Shown here piece after piece: positions 17,935 to 26,945 of a DNA stretch of 64,000 nt. The notes under the pieces were generated by a model. The model was given only the letters and a program-made list of their open reading frames with translations, made no database searches and was not told the DNA's origin. Source of the DNA: JBAXPV01 sp037132075 (lineage in GTDB: Bacteria > Bacteroidota > Bacteroidia > Bacteroidales > CAIXZF01); NCBI GenBank assembly GCA_037132075.1, contig JBAXPV010000018.1:18626-82625 (forward strand), read 5' to 3'. Each line of letters starts with the position of its first letter. The stretch's first letter is position 1. The position numbers were made by a program, and so were the translations under genes.

Positions 17935-18375
17935 TTATTTCCCAAACGAAATGTCATCAGACAATTCATTCACATCTCCCTGGTAATAGGGGAAATGTTG
18001 TTTCAGCTGTTCCCCTGCTTTGTGTATTGCATTGCACAGACCTTTCGTAAAGTCAGCCTGCCTGAAGTCGGTAAGCATATCATGTTTAATTTCGTCCCAG
18101 AAATTCGCTCCGACTTTTTCATTGATGCCAACATCTCCAATAATAGCGAACTTGCGATTGTTGACAGCCAGGTATATGAGAACCCCGTTTCTGTCCCTGG
18201 TTTTTTGCATCTTAAGCTGTTTAAATACATAGGCAGCTCTTTCCATGACTTCACCCGGACATGTTTTTTCAATGTGAACGCGAATTTCTCCGGAAGTATC
18301 CAATTCGCTGAGTTGGATGACTTGTTTGATCTCCTCCTGCTCAGGATTGCTAAAGAAATCTTTTACACTTGTCAT
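17935..18375 (-). CDS. Cytoplasmic TPM-domain protein
   Basis: A 146-residue protein consisting of one TPM domain without a signal peptide. Visible features are GEIRVHIEKTCPG, the strand NGVLIYLAVNNRKFAIIGD, and VGANFWDEIKHDM, which follow the TPM fold order. It lies two bases after lemA and 119 bases before the larger, membrane-anchored TPM gene. The function is not established; the lemA-TPM-TPM arrangement suggests an envelope-associated complex. The two TPM proteins are not close copies of each other. Confidence 0.85.
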   Translation of the reverse strand: MTSVKDFFSNPEQEEIKQVIQLSELDTSGEIRVHIEKTCPGEVMERAAYVFKQLKMQKTRDRNGVLIYLAVNNRKFAIIGDVGINEKVGANFWDEIKHDMLTDFRQADFTKGLCNAIHKAGEQLKQHFPYYQGDVNELSDDISFGK

Positions 18376-18377
18376 AA

Positions 18378-18968
18378 TCAGAATTTTACCTGTGGAGCCT
18401 TCTCGCTGCCTGCAGCAGCTTCGAAATATGCCTTTTTCTCGAAACCGAACATGCCTGCGAAAATATTCTTCGGAAAAGAACGGATATAGGTGTTATAACT
18501 CATAGCCACCTCGTTGAATTTCTGACGTTCAACAGTGATTCTGTTTTCAGTGCCTTCCAATTGTGCCTGAAGCTCCAGGAAATTCTGGTTGGCTTTCAGC
18601 TCAGGATATTTTTCAACGACAACCATCAAACGACCCAGGGCAGCACCCACGTTATTCTGGGCGCTCTGGAATTGTTGTAATGAAGCAGCATCCAGTTTCT
18701 CCGGGCTGACATTTATTTTAGTAGCATTGGCACGAGCCTGTATTACAGCCTCTAAAGTGGATTTCTCAAAAGTAGCATAGCCTTTCACCGTTTCTACAAG
18801 GTTGGGGATAAGATCCGCACGACGCTGGTAAACATTCTGAACCTGCGCCCAGGCAGTATTAACACCTTCCTGGCGGCTAACCATTCCGTTATAAGAACTG
18901 ATGGCCGGTACTACAGTGAACAATAAAATGAGAACAATAACTCCAATAACAATAAGGGTATTTTTCAT
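18378..18968 (-). CDS. lemA: LemA family protein
   Basis: A 196-residue protein with one N-terminal transmembrane helix (LIVIGVIVLILLFTVVPAI) and the coiled helical LemA domain, with signatures VNTAWAQVQNVYQRRADLIPN and NVGAALGRLMVVVEKYPELK and the closing RSFPKNIFAGMFGF. LemA proteins are membrane-bound with most of the chain outside the cytoplasm; the biochemical role is unknown. It heads the operon with two TPM genes. Confidence 0.95.
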   Translation of the reverse strand: MKNTLIVIGVIVLILLFTVVPAISSYNGMVSRQEGVNTAWAQVQNVYQRRADLIPNLVETVKGYATFEKSTLEAVIQARANATKINVSPEKLDAASLQQFQSAQNNVGAALGRLMVVVEKYPELKANQNFLELQAQLEGTENRITVERQKFNEVAMSYNTYIRSFPKNIFAGMFGFEKKAYFEAAAGSEKAPQVKF

Positions 18969-19061
18969 AGTTTCTTTTTTTATGTGGTGTAAATGTCGGA
19001 ATTAATTTTGTTTAATAAGGATTTAATGAGCTTGAATACAATCTCTCTAAATCATAATTTT

Positions 19062-20963
19062 TTATAATAATTCAAGGCTTCTTTTTACAAATTTCGTCAA
19101 ATCCTCGCCCTTGAGGAGATGTTGTGTCAGCAATGCCAGGTCAGTCAGTTGTTTTGCAAGTATTGCCTTTTCTTCAGCATCTTCTGTATGCAGGACTTTC
19201 TGTATTGCTTTGTGGTTGGTGTTAATTACAAGATTGTATTGATCAGGCATGTCACGCATATAGGCATAACCTCCGCCCATGGCCGACATTTCTTTCATGC
19301 GGCGCATAAACTCAGGCTGGGTAATGGTAATTGGCTGATTATCTGCAGGTAGCGCCTCAAAAAGAATGGTAAACTTTTGTTTGTCGATAGCCTCTTCGAA
19401 CAATGGCTTTACTGCACTTTCTTCCTCCGGGCTTAAGGCGGCACCGCTGAGTTCATCTTTGTTGATCAATTTTTCAATTGACTCAGCATCAATGCGTTTG
19501 AATGATGACTTTTCGAATTTTGATTCGAGGCTATTGATAAAATGGTTGTCGAGCTGACCGTCCATCAAGAGTACATCATATCCTTTCTCTTCACAGGCCT
19601 CCAGGAAAGTGTGCTGGCTTTCAGGGTCATGGGTATATAGGTAGACAAGATTTCCGTCTTTATCGGTTTGGTTGACTTTGATTTTCTCTTTGTATTCCTC
19701 AAAAGTGGCATATTCATTTTTAGAATTCTTGAACAGGCAGAATTTCTCAGCTCTTTCGAAAAACTTCTCTTCCGTTATCATTCCATATTCAATGAAAACG
19801 CGGATGTCGTCCCATTTTTTCTCAAATTCTTCTCTTTTGTTTTTAAAGATCTCTTCGAGTTTGTCGGCTACTTTTTTCGTGATATGAGAAGAGATTTTCT
19901 TCACATTTGAATCACTTTGCAGGAAGGATCTCGAAACGTTCAATGGGATATCGGGTGAGTCGATGACACCATGTAATAGTGTTAGGAAGTCGGGGACGAT
20001 ACCTTCAACTGAATCAGTTACAAAGACCTGGTTGCAATACAATTGAATCTTATTCCGTTGAAGCTCAATGTTTTTCTTGACTCGGGGAAAATACAATATC
20101 CCGGTGAGATTGAAGGGATAATCCACATTAAGGTGAATATGGAATAAAGGATCTTCAAAAGAAGTAGGGTAGAGGGTATGATAGAATTTGTCGTATTCTT
20201 CATCGGTAAGTTCAGAAGGTTTTTGTTTCCATAGTGGTTGAACCTCATTGATGATGCGGGGAACTTCTGTCTCTATTTCTTTGGGTTCCCCTTTTTCATC
20301 AACTTCGCCTTCCACTGTGGTCCAATGTTTTTTCATGCCGAACTGAATAGGGACAGGCAGAAAACGACAGTATTTATTCAGTAGTTCTAAAATGCGGCTG
20401 TCTTCCAGGAATTCCTCAGAATCTTCAGCGATGTGCAGAACGACATCCGTGCCTCTGTCTTTATGGTCTGCTTCACTGAGCTCGTAATCCGGACTTCCAT
20501 CACAAGTCCAGGAAACAGCTTTGGTCCCCGGTCCTTTTTTATAAGTTTTTGTGAAGATCTCAACCTGAGACGACACCATGAAAGCGCTATAAAAACCAAG
20601 GCCAAAATGACCGATAATGGCATGAGTCTCGGCATCTGTCTTTCCTTTGAATTTCGTCACGAAGTCTTCTGCACTTGAAAATGCAATCTGGTTGATGTAT
20701 TTCTCAACTTCTTCGGAAGTCATCCCGATTCCTTTGTCTCTGATCGTAAGTGTCTTATCCGTTTTGTTCAACAGAATTTCTATGGTAAGATCTCCAAGTT
20801 CACCTTTGACTTCACCCATGGAAGAAAGGGCTTTTAATTTCTGTGTTGCATCTACTGCATTGGATATCAGTTCTCTTAAAAATATTTCGTGATCCGAATA
20901 CAGGAATTTCTTGATGATTGGAAAGATATTCTCTGTTTGTACGTTTATTTTACCTTTTTGCAT
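19062..20963 (-). CDS. htpG: Molecular chaperone HtpG (Hsp90)
   Basis: A 633-residue cytosolic Hsp90 with the standard three domains. The N-terminal ATPase (GHKL) domain shows ELISNAVDATQKL, the nucleotide motif IRDKGIGMTSEEVEKYI and IGHFGLGFYSAFMV. The middle domain contains VFVTDSVEGIVPDFLTLLHGVIDSPDIPLNVSR in its usual order. The C-terminal dimerisation domain ends in ordinary sequence without the eukaryotic MEEVD tail. It is a single gene with its own upstream region, divergent from icd. No CIRCE or other heat-shock operator was recognised. Confidence 0.97.
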   Translation of the reverse strand: MQKGKINVQTENIFPIIKKFLYSDHEIFLRELISNAVDATQKLKALSSMGEVKGELGDLTIEILLNKTDKTLTIRDKGIGMTSEEVEKYINQIAFSSAEDFVTKFKGKTDAETHAIIGHFGLGFYSAFMVSSQVEIFTKTYKKGPGTKAVSWTCDGSPDYELSEADHKDRGTDVVLHIAEDSEEFLEDSRILELLNKYCRFLPVPIQFGMKKHWTTVEGEVDEKGEPKEIETEVPRIINEVQPLWKQKPSELTDEEYDKFYHTLYPTSFEDPLFHIHLNVDYPFNLTGILYFPRVKKNIELQRNKIQLYCNQVFVTDSVEGIVPDFLTLLHGVIDSPDIPLNVSRSFLQSDSNVKKISSHITKKVADKLEEIFKNKREEFEKKWDDIRVFIEYGMITEEKFFERAEKFCLFKNSKNEYATFEEYKEKIKVNQTDKDGNLVYLYTHDPESQHTFLEACEEKGYDVLLMDGQLDNHFINSLESKFEKSSFKRIDAESIEKLINKDELSGAALSPEEESAVKPLFEEAIDKQKFTILFEALPADNQPITITQPEFMRRMKEMSAMGGGYAYMRDMPDQYNLVINTNHKAIQKVLHTEDAEEKAILAKQLTDLALLTQHLLKGEDLTKFVKRSLELL

Positions 20964-21211
20964 AGTTTGAAAGTTTTACGTCACGACCAATCTCAAACCT
21001 TGTGCCAGCTTTTGGACCTGACAAACTGGCGGGCGAGGGGAATTTGGTTATTAGGCTGATAGCTCTCAGCCCGGCAGCCTTCAGCCTCCATGAAAAAAAA
21101 TTGTTATTTAAATCACAAGTTATATGTAATTTACTGAATATTTTATAGTTTTACCAAATTGTGAATTGTCTTTGTCGTGAGATTAACTAACTGAATATCA
21201 ATATTATATAA
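20964..21211. other. Divergent intergenic region, htpG and icd
   Basis: The region should hold both promoters, but I see no clean TAnnTTTG box. A small inverted repeat, GGCTGA (21054-21059) and TCAGCC (21066-21071) with a further TCAGCC downstream, is present in a locally GC-rich patch. Nothing else is visible. Confidence 0.35.
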
Positions 21212-22486
21212 ATGACTCCTGAAAAAATTTCCATGATTAACGGGCAGCTTCAAGTGCCCGATTGTCCAATTCTCCCTTTTATTGAAGGAGATGGCACTGG
21301 TGCTGACATCTGGGCAGCCTCTGTGAGGGTGTTTGATGCTGCTGTAGAAAAGGCTTATAAAGGCAAAAGAAAAGTTTCCTGGCTTGAGGTTTTGGCTGGA
21401 GAAAAAGCGTTTAATAAAACCGGCAGCTGGTTACCCGAAGAGACCCTGACCGCTTTCCGCGAGCATATTGTCGGGATTAAAGGTCCGCTCACGACGCCTG
21501 TTGGTGGTGGAATCCGCTCGTTGAATGTTGCTTTACGTCAGCAACTCGATCTCTATGTCTGCCTGCGACCTGTCCGTTATTTCGAAGGGGTTCCTTCTCC
21601 GGTAAAACATCCCGAATGGGTCGATATGCATATCTTCCGTGAGAATACAGAAGATATCTATGCCGGGATCGAATTCATGGACGGTACCGCTGAAAATGCC
21701 AAGCTTAAAAAATTCCTTATTGAGGAAATGAATGTGACCAAAATTCGTTTTCCTGAGTCCTCTTCGCTGGGGATCAAACCAGTTTCTAAAGAAGGAACTG
21801 AGAGACTTGTCAGGGCAGCCATCGAATTCGCCTTACGTAAGAAACTACCTTCTGTGACGATCGTTCACAAAGGCAATATCATGAAATTTACAGAAGGCGC
21901 CTTTAAAAATTGGGCATATGCACTGGCTGAGCGCGAATTTGGAGATCAGACTTATTCATGGGCTCAATATGACAAACTTGTAGAGAAAGAAGGAAAAGCT
22001 ATTGCTGATAATGTTCTTGCAGAGGCAGAAGCCAACGGAAAACTCATCATCAAAGATGTGATTGCAGATGCCTTTCTTCAGCAAATCTTAACCCGTCCGA
22101 AAGAATATTCTGTGATTGCCACCTTAAACCTTAACGGGGATTATATCTCAGATGCTTTGGCTGCTATGGTGGGTGGAATTGGGATTGCGCCGGGAGCGAA
22201 TGTCAACTATCAAAATGGATATGCCATTTTCGAGGCAACCCATGGTACTGCTCCGAAATACGCAGGCCTCGACCAGGTAAATCCAGGTTCTGTGATCCTT
22301 TCAGGGGCTCTTATGTTTGAATACATGGGCTGGCAGGAAGTGGCCGACATGATCTACCAAGGTGTGGAAATGAGTATTCAGCAAAAGACAGTCACTTACG
22401 ACTTTCATCGTTTGATGGAAGGAGCGACCAAGTTAAAATGTTCTGAATTTGGTACGGCTGTTATCAACAATATTATATCTTTATAG
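21212..22486 (+). CDS. icd: Isocitrate dehydrogenase, NADP-dependent
   Basis: The enzyme converts isocitrate to 2-oxoglutarate with NADP+ in the TCA cycle. The 424-residue protein matches E. coli Icd along its length: GGIRSLNVALRQQLDLYVC includes the substrate Ser of the phosphorylation loop, and DMHIFRENTEDIYAGIEF and VHKGNIMKFTEGAFKNW follow. The cofactor loop reads GTAPKYAGLDQVNPGS, with the Lys-Tyr pair that indicates NADP rather than NAD use. It lies 70 bases before gltA on the same strand, so the two likely share a transcript. No AceK kinase gene is visible. Confidence 0.96.
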   Translation: MTPEKISMINGQLQVPDCPILPFIEGDGTGADIWAASVRVFDAAVEKAYKGKRKVSWLEVLAGEKAFNKTGSWLPEETLTAFREHIVGIKGPLTTPVGGGIRSLNVALRQQLDLYVCLRPVRYFEGVPSPVKHPEWVDMHIFRENTEDIYAGIEFMDGTAENAKLKKFLIEEMNVTKIRFPESSSLGIKPVSKEGTERLVRAAIEFALRKKLPSVTIVHKGNIMKFTEGAFKNWAYALAEREFGDQTYSWAQYDKLVEKEGKAIADNVLAEAEANGKLIIKDVIADAFLQQILTRPKEYSVIATLNLNGDYISDALAAMVGGIGIAPGANVNYQNGYAIFEATHGTAPKYAGLDQVNPGSVILSGALMFEYMGWQEVADMIYQGVEMSIQQKTVTYDFHRLMEGATKLKCSEFGTAVINNIISL

Positions 22487-22556
22487 CCTGATTGGCAAAT
22501 GATTGTTATTATTAATTCATCGCAACGAACAAAACGAAACATATTAAATCTGCACA

Positions 22557-23894
22557 ATGAACAGGATTAAGGACAAACTTTACGACAAGATTGAGGCCTG
22601 GCGCCCGAGGACTAATAAATTAATGAAAGAATATGGCGATGTCATAGTAGATGAGGTGACTGTTGGTCAGCTCATCGGTGGCATGCGGGGCATTAAGAGC
22701 CTGATTACAGACATCTCTTATCTTGACCCCTTCGAAGGGATTCGCTATCGTGGCTTCACGCTGCCTGAGGTATTTGAAAAACTTCCGAAGCCAAAAGATG
22801 GCGAAATGCCTTATGTGGAAGGGTTGTTTTACCTTCTGCTCCTGGGTGAGATTCCCGGTGACAAGGACATTGAAGAAATCCGGGATGAATTCAGCAAGCG
22901 CAGGATACTTCCCCGCTATGTCTATGAAGTTGTTGATGCATTCCCATGCTGCAGTCATCCAATGACCATTTTCTCTTCTGCCATCATGGCGATGCAGCGG
23001 GAGTCGTTCTTTGCCAAGAAATACCGTGGCGGAATCAGCAAATTTGAATATTGGGATCCAACTTATGAAGATGCGCTTAATTTACTCGCGAAACTTCCTG
23101 AACTGGCAACCTATATCTATGCCAAATTATACCGTGACGGAAAGCGGATTCAGTCAAATCCTGATCTCGACTTTGGTGGAAACTTTGCGCATATGATGGG
23201 CATTGGCAAGCCTTATGATGATGTTTCCCGTTTGCATTTCATCATCCATGCCGATCATGAAGCAGGAAACGTAAGTGCCCATGCCGGTCACCTCATTGGC
23301 AGTTCTTTATCAGATATCTATCTTTCTATCTCAGGGATGATCAACGGACTTGCCGGTCCATTGCATGGTTTGGCTAACCAGGAGGTTTTGCGTTGGTTGC
23401 TTGAACTTCAGGATAAGATGGATGGTAAAAATCCAAGTGAAGAGGAATTGCGCCAATTTGTCTGGGATACACTCAATGCCGGACAGGTTATCCCCGGTTA
23501 TGGTCATGCTGTTTTGCGTAAAACCGACCCCAGGTATTCATTGCAACGCGAATTCAGTCAGAAATATATGTCAGAAGATCCGCTCTGGCAATATGTTGAC
23601 AAACTGTATAAAGTTGTTCCACCAGTGCTCATTGAACAAGGTAAAGCCAAGAACCCATGGCCAAACGTGGATGCACAAAGTGGTGTTATTCAATGGCATT
23701 ACGGTGTTCGTGAATATGACTTTTACACTGTGCTTTTCGGTATTGGCAGGGCGATCGGTATCTGTACCAACCTTATCTGGGACAGGGCTTTGTTGTACTC
23801 CCTTGAAAGACCGAAATCCATTACCACTGAGATGTTGGAGGCTATTGCCTTTAACCCCAAAGCCAAACGTAGTAAAAAGATTGTTAGCGACTAA
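22557..23894 (+). CDS. gltA: Citrate synthase, mitochondrial-like type
   Basis: Citrate synthase condenses acetyl-CoA and oxaloacetate. The 445-residue protein resembles the mitochondrial form more than the E. coli form. Matching stretches include GPLHGLANQEVLRWL with a catalytic His, PGYGHAVLRKTDPRY with the second active-site His, NVDAQSGVIQ with the catalytic Asp, and YTVLFGIGRAIGICTNLIWDRAL followed by LERPKS. This predicts a dimeric enzyme without the hexameric NADH-regulated domain. A hairpin terminator follows 36 bases after the stop, inside the convergent nitroreductase gene. Confidence 0.96.
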   Translation: MNRIKDKLYDKIEAWRPRTNKLMKEYGDVIVDEVTVGQLIGGMRGIKSLITDISYLDPFEGIRYRGFTLPEVFEKLPKPKDGEMPYVEGLFYLLLLGEIPGDKDIEEIRDEFSKRRILPRYVYEVVDAFPCCSHPMTIFSSAIMAMQRESFFAKKYRGGISKFEYWDPTYEDALNLLAKLPELATYIYAKLYRDGKRIQSNPDLDFGGNFAHMMGIGKPYDDVSRLHFIIHADHEAGNVSAHAGHLIGSSLSDIYLSISGMINGLAGPLHGLANQEVLRWLLELQDKMDGKNPSEEELRQFVWDTLNAGQVIPGYGHAVLRKTDPRYSLQREFSQKYMSEDPLWQYVDKLYKVVPPVLIEQGKAKNPWPNVDAQSGVIQWHYGVREYDFYTVLFGIGRAIGICTNLIWDRALLYSLERPKSITTEMLEAIAFNPKAKRSKKIVSD

Positions 23895-23905
23895 TCGCAG
23901 CGATT

Positions 23906-24409
23906 TTACCAGGAATTATAATGAATACGGGCCGGGTCAATACGATCCGGCCTTTCTTTTGTCTCGTCAGGGTAACCGATGGCGATGATGGTAAGCGGTA
24001 TGGCAAAAGAAGGAAGCCTTAGTGTTCTGGCAACATTCGCCATGCGGTCTTCACGGGGATAGCAGCCGATCCAAACGCTACCCAGTCCCAGGTTATAAGC
24101 TTCGAGCATGATGTTGTGTCCCGCCATGCTACAATCCTGGATCCAGAACCCTTCGCGGGTGACGCGCTCCATGTCTGCACAAACGATGATCGCAGCCTGG
24201 GCTGTTTTTAATGCTGAGGTATAGGGGCCCGATAAGATAAGCTCATCCAGAACATCACGCTTATCGACGATTACGAATTGCCAGGGCTGCTGGTTGCCGG
24301 CCGATGGCGCGAACATGGCAGCTCCAACCAGGAGATCCAGCTGCTCCTTTTCTATTTGTTGAGACGTATATTTCCGGATGCTGCGGCGGTCGAAGACAGG
24401 ATTTTTCAT
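23906..24409 (-). CDS. Nitroreductase family FMN protein
   Basis: From the Met at 24409 the protein has 167 residues; an upstream Met at 24475 adds 22 residues that do not resemble the family. The start motif DRRSIRKYTSQQIEKEQLD, the FMN-binding APSAGNQQPWQFVIV, and LEAYNLGLGSVWIGCYP are typical. The family uses NAD(P)H to reduce nitro groups, quinones or flavins; the substrate cannot be read from sequence. The C-terminal codons (about residues 148-158) contain the terminator hairpin of the convergent gltA gene. Confidence 0.92.
   Translation of the reverse strand: MKNPVFDRRSIRKYTSQQIEKEQLDLLVGAAMFAPSAGNQQPWQFVIVDKRDVLDELILSGPYTSALKTAQAAIIVCADMERVTREGFWIQDCSMAGHNIMLEAYNLGLGSVWIGCYPREDRMANVARTLRLPSFAIPLTIIAIGYPDETKERPDRIDPARIHYNSW
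23930..23960 (+). terminator. Rho-independent terminator of gltA, inside the nitroreductase gene
   Basis: GGCCGGGTC (23930-23938) and GATCCGGCC (23944-23952) form a nine-pair stem with one G-T pair and a five-base loop, followed by TTTCTTTT. It ends gltA transcription while lying within the coding region of the opposing gene. Confidence 0.8.
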
Positions 24410-24534
24410 GGGATTTGTTTTTCCAAAGGTAATCGGATCGGAATTAAGCTGATTTTTATCATTGGTTATTTGCATTTAAATAATAACTAAATTAGAAGAT
24501 GAAATTTATTATGTCACCTAAAACCTATTTTTTT

Positions 24535-25143
24535 ATGAAAAAAATTATCTCAGCAGTAGTTTTTGCGATGATCGTATTTGGGTTTAGCATGAGTTATGCT
24601 CAGCTAAGCAAAGGAAATTGGATCCTTGGCGTTTCATCAGATCTAAGTGCATCCATTTCAACAAGTAAAGTGAATGGAACAAAGTCTGGAAGCTCCAAAA
24701 GTTTCTACATGTCTCCAAAGGCCGCATATTTTTTCATGGACAAGCTGGCGGGTGGATTGGTTTTGAATTTAAACACTTATTCCGGCAAGTATTCAGATGA
24801 CAGTAAAGATAAATCGATAGGATTCTCAGCAGGGCCATGGTTTCGATATTATTTGCCATGCAGCTATATGAGTTTTAAACCGTTTGCTCAGCTTGAAGGC
24901 GTATACGGTATGTCAAAATCGACTTATAAACCGGCGACAGCTAGTGAGTCGAAATACAATTATACAGATATGAGCTTTGATGTTCTGGTAGGGGCTTCTT
25001 GTTTCTTTAACCAGCATGTTGCCTTGGATGCAAGTCTGGGCTATTCAAATTTTCGGGAAAAAGAGAAAAGCAGTGGCGACAAATATGCCGGAAGTGGATT
25101 TCAATTTGAAATTGGCTTGTCTGTTTTCCTGGGACAGAAATAG
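24535..25143 (+). CDS. Small outer-membrane beta-barrel protein
   Basis: About 202 residues from the Met at 24535, chosen because it starts a signal peptide (MKKIISAVVFAMIVFGFSMSYA); an upstream Met at 24499 adds a poor N-terminus. The mature part alternates hydrophobic and polar residues in short strands with Gly and aromatic residues at strand ends, for example NWILGVSSDLSASIS, GFSAGPWFRYYLP and GFQFEIGLSVFLGQK at the C-terminus. This is the pattern of an eight-stranded barrel of the outer-membrane-protein (OMP_b-brl) type. The function is unknown. It stands alone between the nitroreductase and iorA genes. Confidence 0.8.
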   Translation: MKKIISAVVFAMIVFGFSMSYAQLSKGNWILGVSSDLSASISTSKVNGTKSGSSKSFYMSPKAAYFFMDKLAGGLVLNLNTYSGKYSDDSKDKSIGFSAGPWFRYYLPCSYMSFKPFAQLEGVYGMSKSTYKPATASESKYNYTDMSFDVLVGASCFFNQHVALDASLGYSNFREKEKSSGDKYAGSGFQFEIGLSVFLGQK

Positions 25144-25154
25144 ATATTTGACTC

Positions 25155-25188
25155 GTGTGCGGGTGTGCCTTTGTGCCCTTCTGCTCGT
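25155..25188. repeat. GTGTGC-type short repeat array, copy 2
   Basis: Words CGTGTGCGGGTGTGCC and TTGTGCCC begin about 12 bases after the barrel-protein stop. They resemble the arrays at 16971 and 27533. Confidence 0.5.
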
Positions 25189-25189
25189 C

Positions 25190-25211
25190 ACAAAATGATA
25201 AATCATTTTGT
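25190..25211. promoter_or_regulatory. 22-bp palindrome upstream of iorA
   Basis: ACAAAATGAT (25190-25199) and ATCATTTTGT (25202-25211) form a perfect inverted repeat with two central bases. It lies about 36 bases upstream of the iorA -33 element. It could be an operator, or part of a terminator for the barrel gene. Confidence 0.45.
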
Positions 25212-25246
25212 AATGATAGAAACGGTCTAAATTGCAGATTGTCTTC

Positions 25247-25274
25247 TTGTTTTCAGCGATTTCGGGTAATTTTG
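25247..25274 (+). promoter_or_regulatory. Promoter of iorAB
   Basis: TTG at 25247-25249, a 17-base spacer and TAATTTTG at 25267-25274 match the Bacteroidota promoter consensus, 34 bases before the iorA start. Confidence 0.6.
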
Positions 25275-25308
25275 CATGAGAAAATTTACTATCTGAATTC
25301 TTACTCAT

Positions 25309-26934
25309 ATGAGCATGCAAAAGCAATTGTTGTTAGGCGACGAAGCCATCGCCCAGGCGGCCATCGATGCCGGTCTTTCCGCCATCTACGCCTACCCCGG
25401 CACTCCCTCTACCGAAATATGTGAATATATCCTTCAATCCAAAGAAGTTAAGGAGAAAACCGTAATAGCTTCCTGGGTTTCCAACGAGAAAACGGCGATG
25501 GAAGCAGCCTTAGGCGTTTCCTATACAGGAAAGCGTGCAATGACTGCCATGAAACATGTCGGACTGAACGTTGCTGCTGATCCCTTTATGAATTCTGCCA
25601 TCACAGGCGCTAATGGTGGCCTTATCATTGTCGCTGCTGATGATCCAAGCATGCATTCCTCTCAAAATGAACAGGATTCCAGAGTCTACGGAAAGTTTGC
25701 GCTGATTCCTATCCTCGAGCCTTCGAACCAGCAGGAAGCTTATGACATGACCCGTTTTGGTTATGACTTTTCTGAGAAATACAAGATCCCGGTGATGATC
25801 CGTGTGACGACGCGACTGGCTCATTCTCGTTCGGGTGTGGCTCGTGCAGCAAGTCGGAATCAGAATGAACTTCATTTTCCGGCAAATCCCCGTCAGTTTA
25901 TCCTGTTGCCTGCCAATGCCCGCCGTCAGTATAAAGACTTGTTAAATCATATCCCGGCTTTTGAAAAGGAAGCCAATAAATCACCATTCAATGCCTATAT
26001 TGATGGTCCGGATAAAAAACTGGGTGTCATCGCATGTGGCATTGCCTATAATTACCTGCGGGAGAATTACCCTGACGGTGTCGTTCCTCATCCTGTCGTG
26101 AAGATTGGGCATTACCCGAGTCCAAAAGCAATGATCCGCAAGCTCTATGCTGAATGTGATGAGGTGCTCGTCCTTGAAGATGGCTATCCCATGATCGAAG
26201 AGCTACTGAAAGGTCTTATCTCCGGTGGTAAAAAAGTCCATGGTCGTCTCGATGGCAGCCTGCCCCGTGATGGTGAGCTGAACCCAAACCTGGTTGCACT
26301 TGCGCTGGGTCTGGCAGATACTCCTGACAGAGCGATTCCCCAGGTCGTTGTAGGACGTCCCCCTTCGCTTTGCGGTGGTTGTCCTCATATCTATTCTTAC
26401 AATGCACTAAATGAAGCACTGAATATCTATGCCAAGGGCAGGGTGTTCTCCGATATCGGATGTTATACCCTCGGCGCACTGGAGCCTTTCGATGCGATCA
26501 ATACCTGTGTCGACATGGGTGCATCGATCACCATGGCAAAAGGTGCTGCGGATGTGGGTTTAAGACCTGCCGTTGCCGTGATTGGTGATTCTACCTTTAC
26601 CCATTCCGGGATGACCGGCTTGCTGGATTGTATCAAGGATGGCTCGCATGTCACCATCATGATCCTCGACAATGCTACTACGGCCATGACAGGTGGTCAG
26701 CCTTCTGCTGCATTTGGCCGTATTGAAGATATCTGCAAAGGACTGGGTGTGAAAGAAGAACATATCATCGTTTTAAATCCTTCGCCGAAACATCACGAAG
26801 AGAACCTGGCACTGATGAAAACGGAACTTGATTATCCGGGCGTTTCTGTGATCATTCCCCGCAGGGAGTGTATCCAGACTGCCATTAAGACGAAAAAAGC
26901 AGAGATTAAAGTGAAAAAGGCTGAGGCGATCTAA
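25309..26934 (+). CDS. iorA: Indolepyruvate ferredoxin oxidoreductase alpha subunit, no ferredoxin domain
   Basis: IorA with IorB oxidatively decarboxylates aryl 2-oxoacids (indolepyruvate, phenylpyruvate) to aryl-CoA. The 541-residue protein has the N-terminal pyrimidine-binding domain (LGDEAIAQAAIDAGLSAIYAYPGTPSTEI), then the TPP-binding domain with SLCGGCPHIYSYNAL, GDSTFTHSGMTGLLD and LDNATTAMTGGQP. Classical IorA continues with a C-terminal domain binding two [4Fe-4S] clusters. Here the chain ends soon after IPRRECIQTAI in a Lys-rich tail, so those cluster cysteines are absent. iorB begins 11 bases later in the same transcript. Confidence 0.93.
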   Translation: MSMQKQLLLGDEAIAQAAIDAGLSAIYAYPGTPSTEICEYILQSKEVKEKTVIASWVSNEKTAMEAALGVSYTGKRAMTAMKHVGLNVAADPFMNSAITGANGGLIIVAADDPSMHSSQNEQDSRVYGKFALIPILEPSNQQEAYDMTRFGYDFSEKYKIPVMIRVTTRLAHSRSGVARAASRNQNELHFPANPRQFILLPANARRQYKDLLNHIPAFEKEANKSPFNAYIDGPDKKLGVIACGIAYNYLRENYPDGVVPHPVVKIGHYPSPKAMIRKLYAECDEVLVLEDGYPMIEELLKGLISGGKKVHGRLDGSLPRDGELNPNLVALALGLADTPDRAIPQVVVGRPPSLCGGCPHIYSYNALNEALNIYAKGRVFSDIGCYTLGALEPFDAINTCVDMGASITMAKGAADVGLRPAVAVIGDSTFTHSGMTGLLDCIKDGSHVTIMILDNATTAMTGGQPSAAFGRIEDICKGLGVKEEHIIVLNPSPKHHEENLALMKTELDYPGVSVIIPRRECIQTAIKTKKAEIKVKKAEAI

Positions 26935-26945
26935 TCCGTATTTGT

